Positions 8,632 through 16,624 of a stretch of DNA of 64,000 bases are shown here, one piece after another. How positions within the stretch are numbered: the first letter of the stretch is position 1; every line of letters begins with the position of its first letter. Below the pieces are notes generated by a model, which saw only the letters and a list, made by a program, of their open reading frames with translations, did not search any database and was not told where the DNA came from. The position numbers and the translations under genes are program-made. Source of the DNA: G963668605 sp963668605 (GTDB lineage Bacteria > Acidobacteriota > Terriglobia > Bryobacterales > Bryobacteraceae). Location of the stretch: contig OY764903.1 in the NCBI GenBank assembly GCA_963668605.1, positions 124,001-188,000 of the forward strand. The letters are read 5' to 3'.

Positions 8632-9846
8632 ATGGCTGAAAATATTTTGCAGCGCCGCGAGTTTCTCACTGGCGCCACCAAGGGGGCGGCTTTGATGACC
8701 GCCGCATCGTACTCCCGCATTCTTGGCGCCAACGACAAGATTCGCATGGGCCTCGTTGGATCCGGCGAACGCGGACGCCACGACATGAGCCTGTTTCAGG
8801 AGACCGGCCAGGTCGATGTCGTCGCGGTTTGCGACGTCTACGCCGAGATGATCGATCGCGCCAAGTCGAAAGCTCCGAATGCGAAGGGCTTCGCCGACTA
8901 CCGCAAACTGATCGAGATGAAGGACGTCGATGTAGTCCTGAACGCCACACCGGACCACTGGCACGCGCAGAGTACGATCGACATGCTGAACGCTGGTAAG
9001 GACGTATATGTCGAGAAGCCGCTGACTCGCACGATCGAGGAAGGTCCGCTCGTGGTCAAGGCCGCGCGCGTGAATAACCGCATCTGCCAGGTGGGCATGC
9101 AGCAGCGCTCCGGAGCGCACTATCTGCAAGCTAAGAAAGAGTACATGGAGACCGGCAAGCTCGGCAAGATCACGCTGGTCCGAACCTGGTGGCACGGCAA
9201 TACCTATCACGTGCGCAAGGCGCCGCCGACCTTGGCTCAACTGCCGTCGAACCTCGACTGGGCGCGTTTTCTAGGGCCCGTCAAGTGGCGCGATTGGGAT
9301 CCGCAGCAGTTCTGGAACTGGCGCGCCTACCTCGATTTTGGCGGCGGCCAGGTGACGGACCTGTTTACGCATTGGATCGACGTGGTGCACATGTTCATGG
9401 GCTCCGACGTCCCGGTGGCGGCCAGCGCTTCGGGCGGCGTCTACAACTTCAAAGATGGACGCACAGCGCCCGATACGATCAATGTGCTGCTCGAATACGC
9501 GGCCGAGTTTACGGCGACATTTGAGGCGACGCTCGTGCCCGGCATTACCGGCGCGGGGATTGAATTCTGCGGCACGAAAGGCCGGCTTTGGATCGACCGC
9601 AGCCGCTATCAATATTACCCCTTGGGCCGCAATGTACAGCCCACCGTTGTGCAGGGGCCGAAGTATGACTTCACTCTCGATCATGTGAAGAACTTCCTCG
9701 ATTGCGTGCGTTCGCGCAAGCTGCCGAATGGCGACGTTTTGATCGGCCACCGTTCGGCGCAGGCTTCGCACTTGGGCAATATCTCCTATATGCAGAAACG
9801 CCGCATCGACTTCGATCCGGTGCGCGAAGAGATCATGCCGTTCTAG
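8632..9846 (+). CDS. Gfo/Idh/MocA family oxidoreductase with twin-arginine signal
   Basis: 404-aa exported oxidoreductase-like protein. The N-terminus LQRREFLTGATKGAALMTAA is a Tat-type signal. The Rossmann motif reads RMGLVGSGERGRHD, followed by VVAVCDVY. The EKP motif is intact (YVEKPLTRTIEE, about residue 130), and the C-terminal domain contains WNWRAYLDFGGGQVTDLFTHW, whose His is in the usual active-site region. ATG at 8632 is preferred to a GTG 27 nt upstream because it follows TATAAT by 7 nt and keeps the signal peptide tight. The likely role is oxidation or reduction of a sugar or inositol derivative outside the cytoplasm, but the substrate is unknown. Confidence 0.87.
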   Translation: MAENILQRREFLTGATKGAALMTAASYSRILGANDKIRMGLVGSGERGRHDMSLFQETGQVDVVAVCDVYAEMIDRAKSKAPNAKGFADYRKLIEMKDVDVVLNATPDHWHAQSTIDMLNAGKDVYVEKPLTRTIEEGPLVVKAARVNNRICQVGMQQRSGAHYLQAKKEYMETGKLGKITLVRTWWHGNTYHVRKAPPTLAQLPSNLDWARFLGPVKWRDWDPQQFWNWRAYLDFGGGQVTDLFTHWIDVVHMFMGSDVPVAASASGGVYNFKDGRTAPDTINVLLEYAAEFTATFEATLVPGITGAGIEFCGTKGRLWIDRSRYQYYPLGRNVQPTVVQGPKYDFTLDHVKNFLDCVRSRKLPNGDVLIGHRSAQASHLGNISYMQKRRIDFDPVREEIMPF

Positions 9847-9876
9847 TAGCCTGCCAATCCCAGGCACACCATGGTA

Positions 9877-9968
9877 GCCTCCGGTCGCTAACGTTCCCGG
9901 CACCGTTGAACGAATTTCGCCGCAGGGCGCAACACCTAACGGTGCCGGGAGCGTTAGCGACCGGAGGC
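9877..9968. repeat. REP-like palindromic element, copy 1
   Basis: Inverted repeat with arms at 9877-9907 and 9938-9968 (31 nt each, 30 of 31 positions matching). The arm begins GCCTCCGGTCGCTAACG and ends CGGCACCGTT. The 30-nt loop, read on the minus strand (AGGTGTTGCGCCCTG .. AATTCGTTCAAC), is related to the loop of copy 3 at 52189-52284. The element lies between the end of the oxidoreductase gene and the small convergent gene at 10013. Confidence 0.9.
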
Positions 9969-10012
9969 CGCGATGCTGGCAATTAGCTTCACCTAGAGCT
10001 AGCCCGGGCTCT

Positions 10013-10261
10013 CTATAGAATCGCCATGGCCCGCTTGGGTACACGTCTTTTTTGCGACTTCAGAAAGCCGTTCATGTGCCCAAGCGAGGCGAAGAAGCCG
10101 GCGAAGGTGGGATCGTAGCGGTACGGACTCCGGCGCCTCGAGTGAAAATCCCGCTGAGCGAAGACGCCATTGCGCGCGATCACCGCCGAGCCCATCGGTT
10201 TGTACTCGTGCGTGCCTTGCGCCCAAGCCAGATCTCCGTCTATCCAAAGTGCGAAACCCAT
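10013..10261 (-). CDS. Small protein of unknown function
   Basis: 82-aa protein starting MGFALWIDGDLAWAQGTHEYKP and continuing with an Arg-rich, aromatic stretch (SRRRSPYRYDPTFAGFFASLGHMNGFL). No known domain was recognised and no signal peptide or membrane segment is seen. The composition is protein-like rather than a shadow, and nothing codes opposite it. ATG at 10261 is chosen; a TTG two codons upstream is in frame. It diverges from the gene at 10284 with only 22 nt between the starts, so both promoters overlap. Confidence 0.6.
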   Translation of the reverse strand: MGFALWIDGDLAWAQGTHEYKPMGSAVIARNGVFAQRDFHSRRRSPYRYDPTFAGFFASLGHMNGFLKSQKRRVPKRAMAIL

Positions 10262-10283
10262 ACTCAATTGATATCATGATGCA

Positions 10284-11135
10284 ATGAATCGTAGATCTTT
10301 CTTCTCTTCGGTGGCCGGCGCCACGGCCTTGGGTTCGCTTGCCGGTTCCGCCCATGCACAGGCCGTCCAACGCAAGGGCCGTCTGAAACAGGGTGTCTGC
10401 CGCGGCGTCTTTGGCAAGGGTATGGCCATGGAAGACATGTGCCGCGAGGCCGCGCGTCTCGGCGCGAAAGGCATCGACCTTGTCGGACCCGCCGATTGGC
10501 CGACGCTGAAAAAACATGGATTGCTGCCCCTCATGATGCCCAGCGCAAGCGGCATCAAGGACGGCATCAACCGCAAGGAAAATCACGACCGGATGGAAGC
10601 CAAGATGCGCGAGGATATCAACATCGCCGCAGCCGCCGGTGCGCCCAACGTGATCGTGCTCTCCGGCGAACGCCGGGGCATGAGCGACGCCGAGGGAGCA
10701 GAAAATTGCGTCATCTACTTCAACCGCATCAAGAAGCACGCTGAAGACAAGGGCGTCACGCTTTGCATGGAATTGCTGAACAGCAAGGTGAATCACCCGG
10801 ACTACATGTGCGACAAGACGGCATGGGGCGTCGACGTCTGCAAGCGCGTCAACTCGCCGCGCGTGAAGTTGCTTTACGATATCTATCACATGCAGATAAT
10901 GGAAGGCGACACCATTCGCACCATCCGCGCCAGCATCGAATGGATCGGACACTTCCATACAGCCGGCAATCCGGGGCGCAATGAGTTCGATCTCGACACC
11001 CAGGAGCTGAACTATCGCGGCATCTGCAAGGCGATTGTCGACCTCGGCTACAAGGGTTACCTGTCCCACGAGTACAGCCCGAAACGTGATGCGCTGACCT
11101 CACTCAACGAGTCCATCACTATGTGCGACGTGTAG
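10284..11135 (+). CDS. Hydroxypyruvate isomerase-like TIM-barrel protein, exported
   Basis: 283-aa protein of the xylose isomerase-like TIM-barrel superfamily, closest in look to hydroxypyruvate isomerase (Hyi). An N-terminal Tat-type signal (MNRRSFFSSVAGATALGSLA) points to export. Barrel motifs that carry metal ligands in this family are present: LCMELLNSK (Glu), LLYDIYHMQIMEGD (Asp and His), IGHFHTAGNPGRNE (His) and YLSHEYSP (Glu). The substrate is unknown; a sugar or keto-acid sugar is inferred. A TATCAT hexamer lies 6 nt before the ATG and there is no ribosome binding site. Confidence 0.82.
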   Translation: MNRRSFFSSVAGATALGSLAGSAHAQAVQRKGRLKQGVCRGVFGKGMAMEDMCREAARLGAKGIDLVGPADWPTLKKHGLLPLMMPSASGIKDGINRKENHDRMEAKMREDINIAAAAGAPNVIVLSGERRGMSDAEGAENCVIYFNRIKKHAEDKGVTLCMELLNSKVNHPDYMCDKTAWGVDVCKRVNSPRVKLLYDIYHMQIMEGDTIRTIRASIEWIGHFHTAGNPGRNEFDLDTQELNYRGICKAIVDLGYKGYLSHEYSPKRDALTSLNESITMCDV

Positions 11136-11245
11136 TTTTTCTCCCTCGGGACTGGCCGCAGGGTCGTAACGCGTCCAGTCCCGCTCCTGCCTCCCCACTC
11201 CATCCGCAATTTCCTCTGGACCTTCGTTTGCGCACTATGATATTA

Positions 11246-11258
11246 TCCCTAGTAGGGA
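11246..11258. promoter_or_regulatory. Candidate operator: perfect palindrome TCCCTA-G-TAGGGA
   Basis: A 13-nt perfect inverted repeat 20 nt upstream of the Rrf2 regulator start. It overlaps -10-like sequences (TATGAT at 11236-11241, TATTAT at 11241-11246), so a protein bound here would block transcription. Autoregulation by the Rrf2 protein, with cysK co-regulated, is the simplest inference. Confidence 0.55.
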
Positions 11259-11277
11259 ATAGGTGATTGCTGCCACA

Positions 11278-11703
11278 ATGAACATTTCCGTAAAAGGCGA
11301 TTACGCGCTGCACGCCATCTTCGACCTCGCTTGCCAGAAGCCCGGCACGCCGGTTAAGATCGCAGATATCGCGCGGAGGCAAAAGGTTCCGCAGAAGTTT
11401 CTGGAGTTGATCCTGGCTGGCTTGAAGCAGGGCGGCTTCGTCGAATCGAGGCGCGGAGCCGAAGGCGGTTACCTGCTGGCACGTCCGGCCGACACGATCA
11501 CGGTTGGAGAAGTGGTTCGGTTCGTGGAGGGTCCAAGCGGCGGGAAACAGCGGAGCCGGAAAAAGGCCGAGTTGCCGTTCTCGGAGATGTGGAGCCAGGT
11601 GGATGCTGCGGTCTCCGGCGTGATCGACCACACGACGTTTGTGGAACTGGTACGCGCATGGAAAGAGCGGCAGAGCCGGTACATTCCGAACTGGGACATT
11701 TAG
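11278..11703 (+). CDS. Rrf2-family transcriptional regulator, probably CymR-like
   Basis: 141-aa winged-helix repressor. The N-terminus MNISVKGDYALHAIFDLA and the recognition region IADIARRQKVPQKFLELILAGLKQGGFVESRRGAEGGYLL are typical of the Rrf2 family. The three closely spaced cysteines that hold the Fe-S cluster in IscR and NsrR are absent (only one Cys, near residue 20). A CymR-type regulator working without a cluster, and often together with CysK, is therefore more likely. It is followed after 13 nt by cysK. ATG at 11278 is chosen because the family N-terminus begins there. Confidence 0.85.
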   Translation: MNISVKGDYALHAIFDLACQKPGTPVKIADIARRQKVPQKFLELILAGLKQGGFVESRRGAEGGYLLARPADTITVGEVVRFVEGPSGGKQRSRKKAELPFSEMWSQVDAAVSGVIDHTTFVELVRAWKERQSRYIPNWDI

Positions 11704-11716
11704 AAGGAGGCGTAAA

Positions 11717-12670
11717 GTGTTTTTTCAGGACAATAGTTTGAGCATCGGCCGCACGCCGCTGGTGAAGCTGAACCGGGTGACGGATGGCGCGGGAGCCACG
11801 GTGCTGGCCAAGATCGAAGGACGCAATCCGGCGTATTCCGTGAAATGCCGCATCGGCGCGTCGATGGTCTGGGATGCCGAGCAGCGTGGCATCTTGAAAC
11901 CTGGTAAAGAACTGGTTGAACCTACCAGCGGTAACACAGGGATTGCATTGGCTTTTGTGGCCGCGGCGCGGGGCTATCCGCTGACGCTCACCATGCCGGA
12001 GACCATGTCGGTCGAACGCCGCAAAGTGCTTAAAGTTTTCGGTGCGAATCTGATACTGACCGAAGGCTCGGCCGGGATGAAGGGCTCGATCACAAGAGCC
12101 GAGCAGTTGGTGGCTTCCGACCCAGACCGCTACATCTTACTGCAGCAGTTTAAGAATCCCGCCAATCCTGCGATCCACTTTCAGACGACGGGCCCGGAGA
12201 TCTGGGACGACACGCAAGGCAAGGTCGACGTCCTGGTCTCGGGCGTGGGTACCGGAGGCACAATCACCGGCATTTCCCGTTTCCTGAAACAGGAGAAGGG
12301 ACGCAAAATCCTTTCCGTCGCCGTCGAGCCGACAGGCAGTCCAGTGATCACGCAGACATTGAACAAACAGGAGCTAAAGCCAGGGCCACACAAGATACAG
12401 GGCATCGGCGCGGGCTTCATTCCCGAAACTCTCGATCTGTCGATTGTGGACCGCGTCGAGCTGGTGAGCAACGAGGAGTCGATCGAGATGGCTCGGCGGC
12501 TCGCGCGCGAAGAAGGGATCCTCTGCGGTATTTCCTGCGGGGCGGCAGCCAGTGCAGCGATTCGTCTGGCCAAGCAGCCCGAGTTCAAAGGCAAGACGAT
12601 CGTCGTGATCCTGCCCGATTCCGGCGAGCGCTATCTGACGTCGGTCCTGTTTGAGGGGATGTTCGAGTAA
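11717..12670 (+). CDS. cysK: Cysteine synthase (O-acetylserine sulfhydrylase)
   Basis: PLP enzyme that makes cysteine from O-acetylserine and sulfide. The 317-aa protein is clearly CysK-like: Lys43 in NPAYSVKCRIG forms the Schiff base, TSGNTG (70-75) binds the substrate carboxylate, and GVGTGGTITG binds the PLP phosphate. The start is GTG at 11717, supported by AGAAGGAGG 7 nt upstream; the open frame runs further back into the regulator but that part is not protein-like. It forms an operon with the Rrf2 gene, which suggests repression of cysteine synthesis under sulfur-replete conditions. Confidence 0.95.
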   Translation: MFFQDNSLSIGRTPLVKLNRVTDGAGATVLAKIEGRNPAYSVKCRIGASMVWDAEQRGILKPGKELVEPTSGNTGIALAFVAAARGYPLTLTMPETMSVERRKVLKVFGANLILTEGSAGMKGSITRAEQLVASDPDRYILLQQFKNPANPAIHFQTTGPEIWDDTQGKVDVLVSGVGTGGTITGISRFLKQEKGRKILSVAVEPTGSPVITQTLNKQELKPGPHKIQGIGAGFIPETLDLSIVDRVELVSNEESIEMARRLAREEGILCGISCGAAASAAIRLAKQPEFKGKTIVVILPDSGERYLTSVLFEGMFE

Positions 12671-12820
12671 TACTGCCGGCGAGGAAAAGCGGGCGCTCTG
12701 TTTGGGTGAACTAGGGGTGAGGGCGCCCGCTGTCGTAACGGGGATTGATAGAAAAACGTCTGTATCTCTCGGAATGTTACACCTAAACTAAGTTTTTTTT
12801 GACATTGGACGCTTTTCTTC

Positions 12821-12849
12821 TTGACGGCGTCTGCGGAGTGATTTATTCT
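12821..12849 (+). promoter_or_regulatory. Sigma-70-type promoter for the DUF72 gene
   Basis: TTGACG at 12821-12826 and TATTCT at 12844-12849, separated by 17 nt. The DUF72 start codon is 29 nt downstream, with AAAGGG in the leader. This is one of the best -35/-10 pairs in the window. Confidence 0.7.
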
Positions 12850-12878
12850 GTAGGCGAAGAAAGGGCGAATGTGATTCG

Positions 12879-13793
12879 ATGCCGCTGCCTCACAACTTGA
12901 AATGCGGTCCCTCGGGATGGAGTTATCCGCACTGGAGCGGGGTTGTTTATCCAAAGGCGAAGCCGCGTGGCTTCCACGCTCTCGAGTTCCTGTCCGAGTA
13001 TGTGGATTCGGTCGAGGTGAACTCGACGTTCTCCCAGGCGGTGCGTCCCGAAGTGGCGCGCGTGTGGGTACACAAGGTGGCGAAGAACCCGTCTTTCCAG
13101 TTTACGGCCCTGCTTCATCGCCGTTTCACGCATGATCGGATGCTTGAGAGTTCTGAAGTTAAAGCATTCAAAGAAGGGCTATTTCCTCTTCTTCGCGCGG
13201 GGAAGCTGGGATGTCTGCTGATGCAGTTCCCCTGGTCCTTCCGGTTCACAGCCGAGAATCGCGATTTCTTCATCCAACTACGCCGCACCTTTCAGGAATT
13301 CCCGCTGGTGGCGGAGATGCGGCACAGCAGTTGGATCCTCGACGAAGCGTTGGGTACGCTCATCGACTATCGCGTCGGTTTCTGCAATATCGACCAGCCG
13401 CAGCACACGCGTGCGATTCCACCGACCTCGTTCCTGACCTCCGGTATTGGCTACATCCGGCTACATGGGCGCAACCAGGATAACTGGATGCAGGAATATG
13501 ACGAGCGCCCGGTCCGGCTCCCAGCCAACGAGTATCTGTACTCGAAGGAAGAACTGGCCGACTGGATGCCTCGCATCCACAAACTGCAGAGTCTCTCGGA
13601 AAAGAGCTTCGTCGTGTTCACAAACGACGGAGGCGGTAAGTCGATGGTGAACGCTTTGCAAGTGCGAGCGGCCTTGGGAGACCGCCAGCTTTCCGCTCCT
13701 GCCAATCTTCTGGCGCGTTACGCCAAAGCGTTGCCGGAGTTCAGCGCCGGCCGTCCGGTTCAGCCGCTTCTGTTCGCCGATAAGGCCGCCTAA
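12879..13793 (+). CDS. DUF72 (YecE-like) TIM-barrel protein
   Basis: 304-aa protein of the DUF72 family. The family start LKCGPSGWSYPHWSGVVYP and the SVEVNSTF block are clear, as are LGCLLMQFPWSF, VAEMRHSSW and GYIRLHGRN further on. The C-terminal part contains VVFTNDGGGKSMVNA, corresponding to the conserved 'FNNh..g.a..NA' region, with Thr and Asp in place of the usual Asn and His. The biochemical role of the family is not established. It ends in a 4-nt convergent overlap with the leftward gene ending at 13790. Confidence 0.88.
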   Translation: MPLPHNLKCGPSGWSYPHWSGVVYPKAKPRGFHALEFLSEYVDSVEVNSTFSQAVRPEVARVWVHKVAKNPSFQFTALLHRRFTHDRMLESSEVKAFKEGLFPLLRAGKLGCLLMQFPWSFRFTAENRDFFIQLRRTFQEFPLVAEMRHSSWILDEALGTLIDYRVGFCNIDQPQHTRAIPPTSFLTSGIGYIRLHGRNQDNWMQEYDERPVRLPANEYLYSKEELADWMPRIHKLQSLSEKSFVVFTNDGGGKSMVNALQVRAALGDRQLSAPANLLARYAKALPEFSAGRPVQPLLFADKAA

Positions 13794-15739
13794 GGCTTCG
13801 TCTTCAACAGGAAGATCGCGTCCTTCGGGCCAAGCTTCAGCTCGCCAGCAACTGCTTCGCCTGTGTTGACGGCTTTGTCCTGAGCAGGAGACGCTTTCAA
13901 GCGACGGAATCTCTGGCCGGCGAAAAGCTTCGACAGATCGAAGGTGTACGGCCGGGGTGAAGGATTTGCGAGCACGACGCCATTCTCGAATTCGCGATAC
14001 ATCGCATCGGGATGCTGGTATGCGGTGACCTTCGTGATCCGTACTGGCTCCTCGCCCTCAATGCTGATCTCGAGGTTCACATTGCCGGGCTTAACATCAG
14101 AGAAATAAAAGGTCGACGTGAACTCCCGGCCATTGACCCAACTCATGAAGCGCTCTGTCCGCGCCTTGCTGATGCCCACCTCAAGCATGCGTGCGGTTTC
14201 CGGTGGATAGCCTTTCAAAGGGTCGGCGCTGGCCGTCACGGTCACGAACAGATCCGGTCCCTGGACCGCCACGTTGTCAAGATGGAAGCTGGATTCGCCG
14301 CCGGAGGACTTCCCGGCCAACGCTTTGCGTCTCTTCAGCAACTCCGGTTGGCGTTGCGCCATTCTCACAGCCGCAGCGCGAGGCTTGCCCAGCCACCCGG
14401 GATTGCGCAACTCATCCCAGATGCCGATCTGTTCGCCGGTTTCCCGCTCCGGCAGCAAGCTGTAACAGATAGCCGCATCCGTCAGGACGGAGGCCGCCAT
14501 CGCCAGACGGTGACGGGAGAAGGGTAGATCGGGAACTTTCGGAAGTTTCGTTTCGGGATCGGGCTCGTTGAACTTATGGTTGATGTAATTGAAGACCGGG
14601 CTGCGGCCGTTGACGGCCCAGAACAGATGGCGGTTGAGACCGCCGGACCAATCCCGAAACTCGGCGTCGCGCAGGTCCGGAAAGCCCTCGCTCTCTATGC
14701 CGTTGAGGATGCCGAACGCGCGTTGGTTGCCAGCTTCCATGCCGTCGGCGAGGATCAGTTTCTCGCCCATCAGCGCTCGCAACCGGCGGCAAAATTCAAT
14801 CACCCCGATGCCGTAGGTGTTCAATCCGTTGGCGACGCCGGAGTCGATCCTGCCATCGGCGTCGGCGTCCACGCCGCGTCCCGCGCGTTCAGGCGCGACG
14901 CGATGCCGCAGCACGTCGAACTCCAGCCCGTCGAATGCCGCGAGGTCGCCGCCCGCTCGAAAGTGCCGCGCCAAATCTTCGGCCAACACCTCGCCGCACA
15001 CGCGTCCCTTCGCGTCGCGCGGGCTGGCGGTCGAGTAGTTGTAGTGCCAGAGCAGGTTGGAGTTCTTGCCCCATGGTCCTTCGCTGACATGAGCGGCGGC
15101 GTAAGCCTTTCCGGCGGCGAAGGCGCGCGGCGCACTGCCGTACTGGCCGCGTTGCACGCGAATCGTCTTCATAGCGGCGTTGACGGAAATGAGTTTGACT
15201 TGCTCACTGCGGTTCCAGTCCGGCCGGCCGCTGGCGTCCAGTTCGCAGATGCCGATATCTTCATTCGCGTTCCGGTAGCGGCCGATGTTGATACGGAACA
15301 GCGTGGGCGCATCGACCCTCACGTCGATTTCACCGCCCGAAGCCGGCAGATCGGAGAGGATCTTCGCACCGTTGTAGTAAATCCAGTGGCCGGCGAAGAA
15401 TTCCTTGGCCTCATAGCGCGGGTCGCGTGCATTCCCGTTGAAGTGCAGCAGCACAAGCTGATCGGGATGGCGCTGCTTGAACTTGGTGAAAAAGTCGATG
15501 TTGCGTGCGGAGCGGCCCGGCACCTCTTCGTCGAGCGCTTTTCCCTCAATACCCATCAGGCGAGAGAAGGTTTTGTCCCACTGCTCGTAGTTTGACTTCG
15601 GATTCGAAGCCATGCCTTCCGCCGAGCGGAAGAAGAAGGCGCGCGGGTACGCGTCGCCGAGCACGCGCAACGAGTCCCCGCTGAGAATGGAGGCGGCCAG
15701 CATTGCGCCCGCCGCGAAAATAGGAATGCACTTACGCAT
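13790..15739 (-). CDS. Large secreted protein, possible glycoside hydrolase-like
   Basis: 649-aa protein with a signal peptide (MRKCIPIFAAGAMLAASILSG). No family was firmly recognised. Visible features include FDGLEFDVLRHR followed by GVDADADGRIDSG, which looks like a calcium-binding Asp loop, and EKLILADGMEAGNQRAFGILNG, which suggests the floor of a glycosidase-like barrel. The C-terminal 150 residues look beta-rich (FHLDNVAVQGPDLFVTV, STFYFSDVKPGNVNLEI). It is the last gene of a leftward trio, and its first 8 nt overlap the end of the preceding TIM-barrel gene. That coupling suggests a role in the same carbohydrate pathway. Confidence 0.6.
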   Translation of the reverse strand: MRKCIPIFAAGAMLAASILSGDSLRVLGDAYPRAFFFRSAEGMASNPKSNYEQWDKTFSRLMGIEGKALDEEVPGRSARNIDFFTKFKQRHPDQLVLLHFNGNARDPRYEAKEFFAGHWIYYNGAKILSDLPASGGEIDVRVDAPTLFRINIGRYRNANEDIGICELDASGRPDWNRSEQVKLISVNAAMKTIRVQRGQYGSAPRAFAAGKAYAAAHVSEGPWGKNSNLLWHYNYSTASPRDAKGRVCGEVLAEDLARHFRAGGDLAAFDGLEFDVLRHRVAPERAGRGVDADADGRIDSGVANGLNTYGIGVIEFCRRLRALMGEKLILADGMEAGNQRAFGILNGIESEGFPDLRDAEFRDWSGGLNRHLFWAVNGRSPVFNYINHKFNEPDPETKLPKVPDLPFSRHRLAMAASVLTDAAICYSLLPERETGEQIGIWDELRNPGWLGKPRAAAVRMAQRQPELLKRRKALAGKSSGGESSFHLDNVAVQGPDLFVTVTASADPLKGYPPETARMLEVGISKARTERFMSWVNGREFTSTFYFSDVKPGNVNLEISIEGEEPVRITKVTAYQHPDAMYREFENGVVLANPSPRPYTFDLSKLFAGQRFRRLKASPAQDKAVNTGEAVAGELKLGPKDAIFLLKTKP

Positions 15740-16622
15740 GAATCTCGAACACCTTCTCCGCGTATTCGCGGCTTAGTTTCAGGCTTTCCGCTAACGGGCG
15801 CGTGATGGCGGTGTCTTTGTCGTAGGCCAGTTCCACCACCAGATAGCCGCTGAAGCCCGTCTTCTTGAGGTGGCTCGCGACAGCGCGGTAATCGACCTCG
15901 CCATCGGAAAAATCTTCGAGCCACACGCCGTTCTTTGAGTTGCGCAGGTGCAGCGCGCCCAGTCGCGAGCTGCATTCCCGGAGCAGTGTCATCGGGTCCA
16001 TCCCGCCGCGCAGGGCCCAGTGCACATCGAAACAGATCTCGACGAGTTTCGGGTCCGTGTGGGCCAGGATGTGACGCCACTCTCGCGCATTCTCCTTCAT
16101 TTCCGGAGCGTGCTGGTGGATGAACAGCCGCATGCCGCGCGTGTGAATCTCGCGCGCAAGTTGATCGATCGCCCGGGCTTGCACGGCGAGTTCTTCGTCG
16201 CTCTTGCGCTCCTGTTTGGGTTTGGGATTGCAGTTGACGTCGAGCGCTTTGGCGCCGAGGCTTTGCGCTGTGGCGGCGACCTCAATGCACTGCTTTATGG
16301 TCGCTTGCGCTTCCGCTTCCGTGTGCATCGCGCCGCCGTTATAGATGATCGGAAGGTTCAGCTTGTGCTGCTTCAATAGGGCCGCGGTCCGCGCTACGAC
16401 GGCCGGTGCGACGAAAAGGGACGTCAACTCGGCGTGATGGTAGCCGGCGCTTGCGAAACTCTCGAAGACACCGGGCAAGCCGTCGGCGAACGATCTCTTC
16501 TCACGGGCCAATTGTTGCTGCCAGACGTAGGCCTGCACTGCGAGCACGGGTGCGTAGCGGGCCTTGGCCAGCCCTGCCGCCGTGGCGGAAAAGCCCGCCA
16601 GCATCTCTCTTCGCGTTATCAT
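15732..16622 (-). CDS. Sugar phosphate isomerase/epimerase-like TIM-barrel protein, exported
   Basis: 296-aa xylose isomerase-like TIM barrel with a Tat-like N-terminus (MITRREMLAGFSATAAGLA). Metal-ligand regions of the family are present: MRLFIHQHAPEM, VEICFDVHWALRGG (Asp and His), LGALHLRNSKNG (His) and GYLVVELAY (Glu). ATG at 16622 lies 2 nt after the stop of the Gfo/Idh/MocA gene, and the 3' end overlaps the next gene by 8 nt. The three-gene order oxidoreductase, isomerase, secreted protein suggests a small sugar-processing operon. The substrate is unknown. Confidence 0.8.
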   Translation of the reverse strand: MITRREMLAGFSATAAGLAKARYAPVLAVQAYVWQQQLAREKRSFADGLPGVFESFASAGYHHAELTSLFVAPAVVARTAALLKQHKLNLPIIYNGGAMHTEAEAQATIKQCIEVAATAQSLGAKALDVNCNPKPKQERKSDEELAVQARAIDQLAREIHTRGMRLFIHQHAPEMKENAREWRHILAHTDPKLVEICFDVHWALRGGMDPMTLLRECSSRLGALHLRNSKNGVWLEDFSDGEVDYRAVASHLKKTGFSGYLVVELAYDKDTAITRPLAESLKLSREYAEKVFEIHA

Positions 16623-16624
16623 TT

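Noticed and set aside
9999..11069. 356-codon leftward open frame
   Set aside because: Antisense to the hydroxypyruvate isomerase-like gene; the small real gene at 10013-10261 uses another frame.
11147..11183. Hairpin CGGGACTGG .. CCAGTCCCG after the hydroxypyruvate isomerase-like gene
   Set aside because: A 9-bp stem with a 19-nt loop exists, but CTCCTGCC follows instead of T residues; kept as an unassigned structure only.
12690..12750. Possible terminator after cysK (GCGGGCGC .. GCGCCCGC)
   Set aside because: The arms pair well but no T-tract follows, so termination is not supported by sequence.
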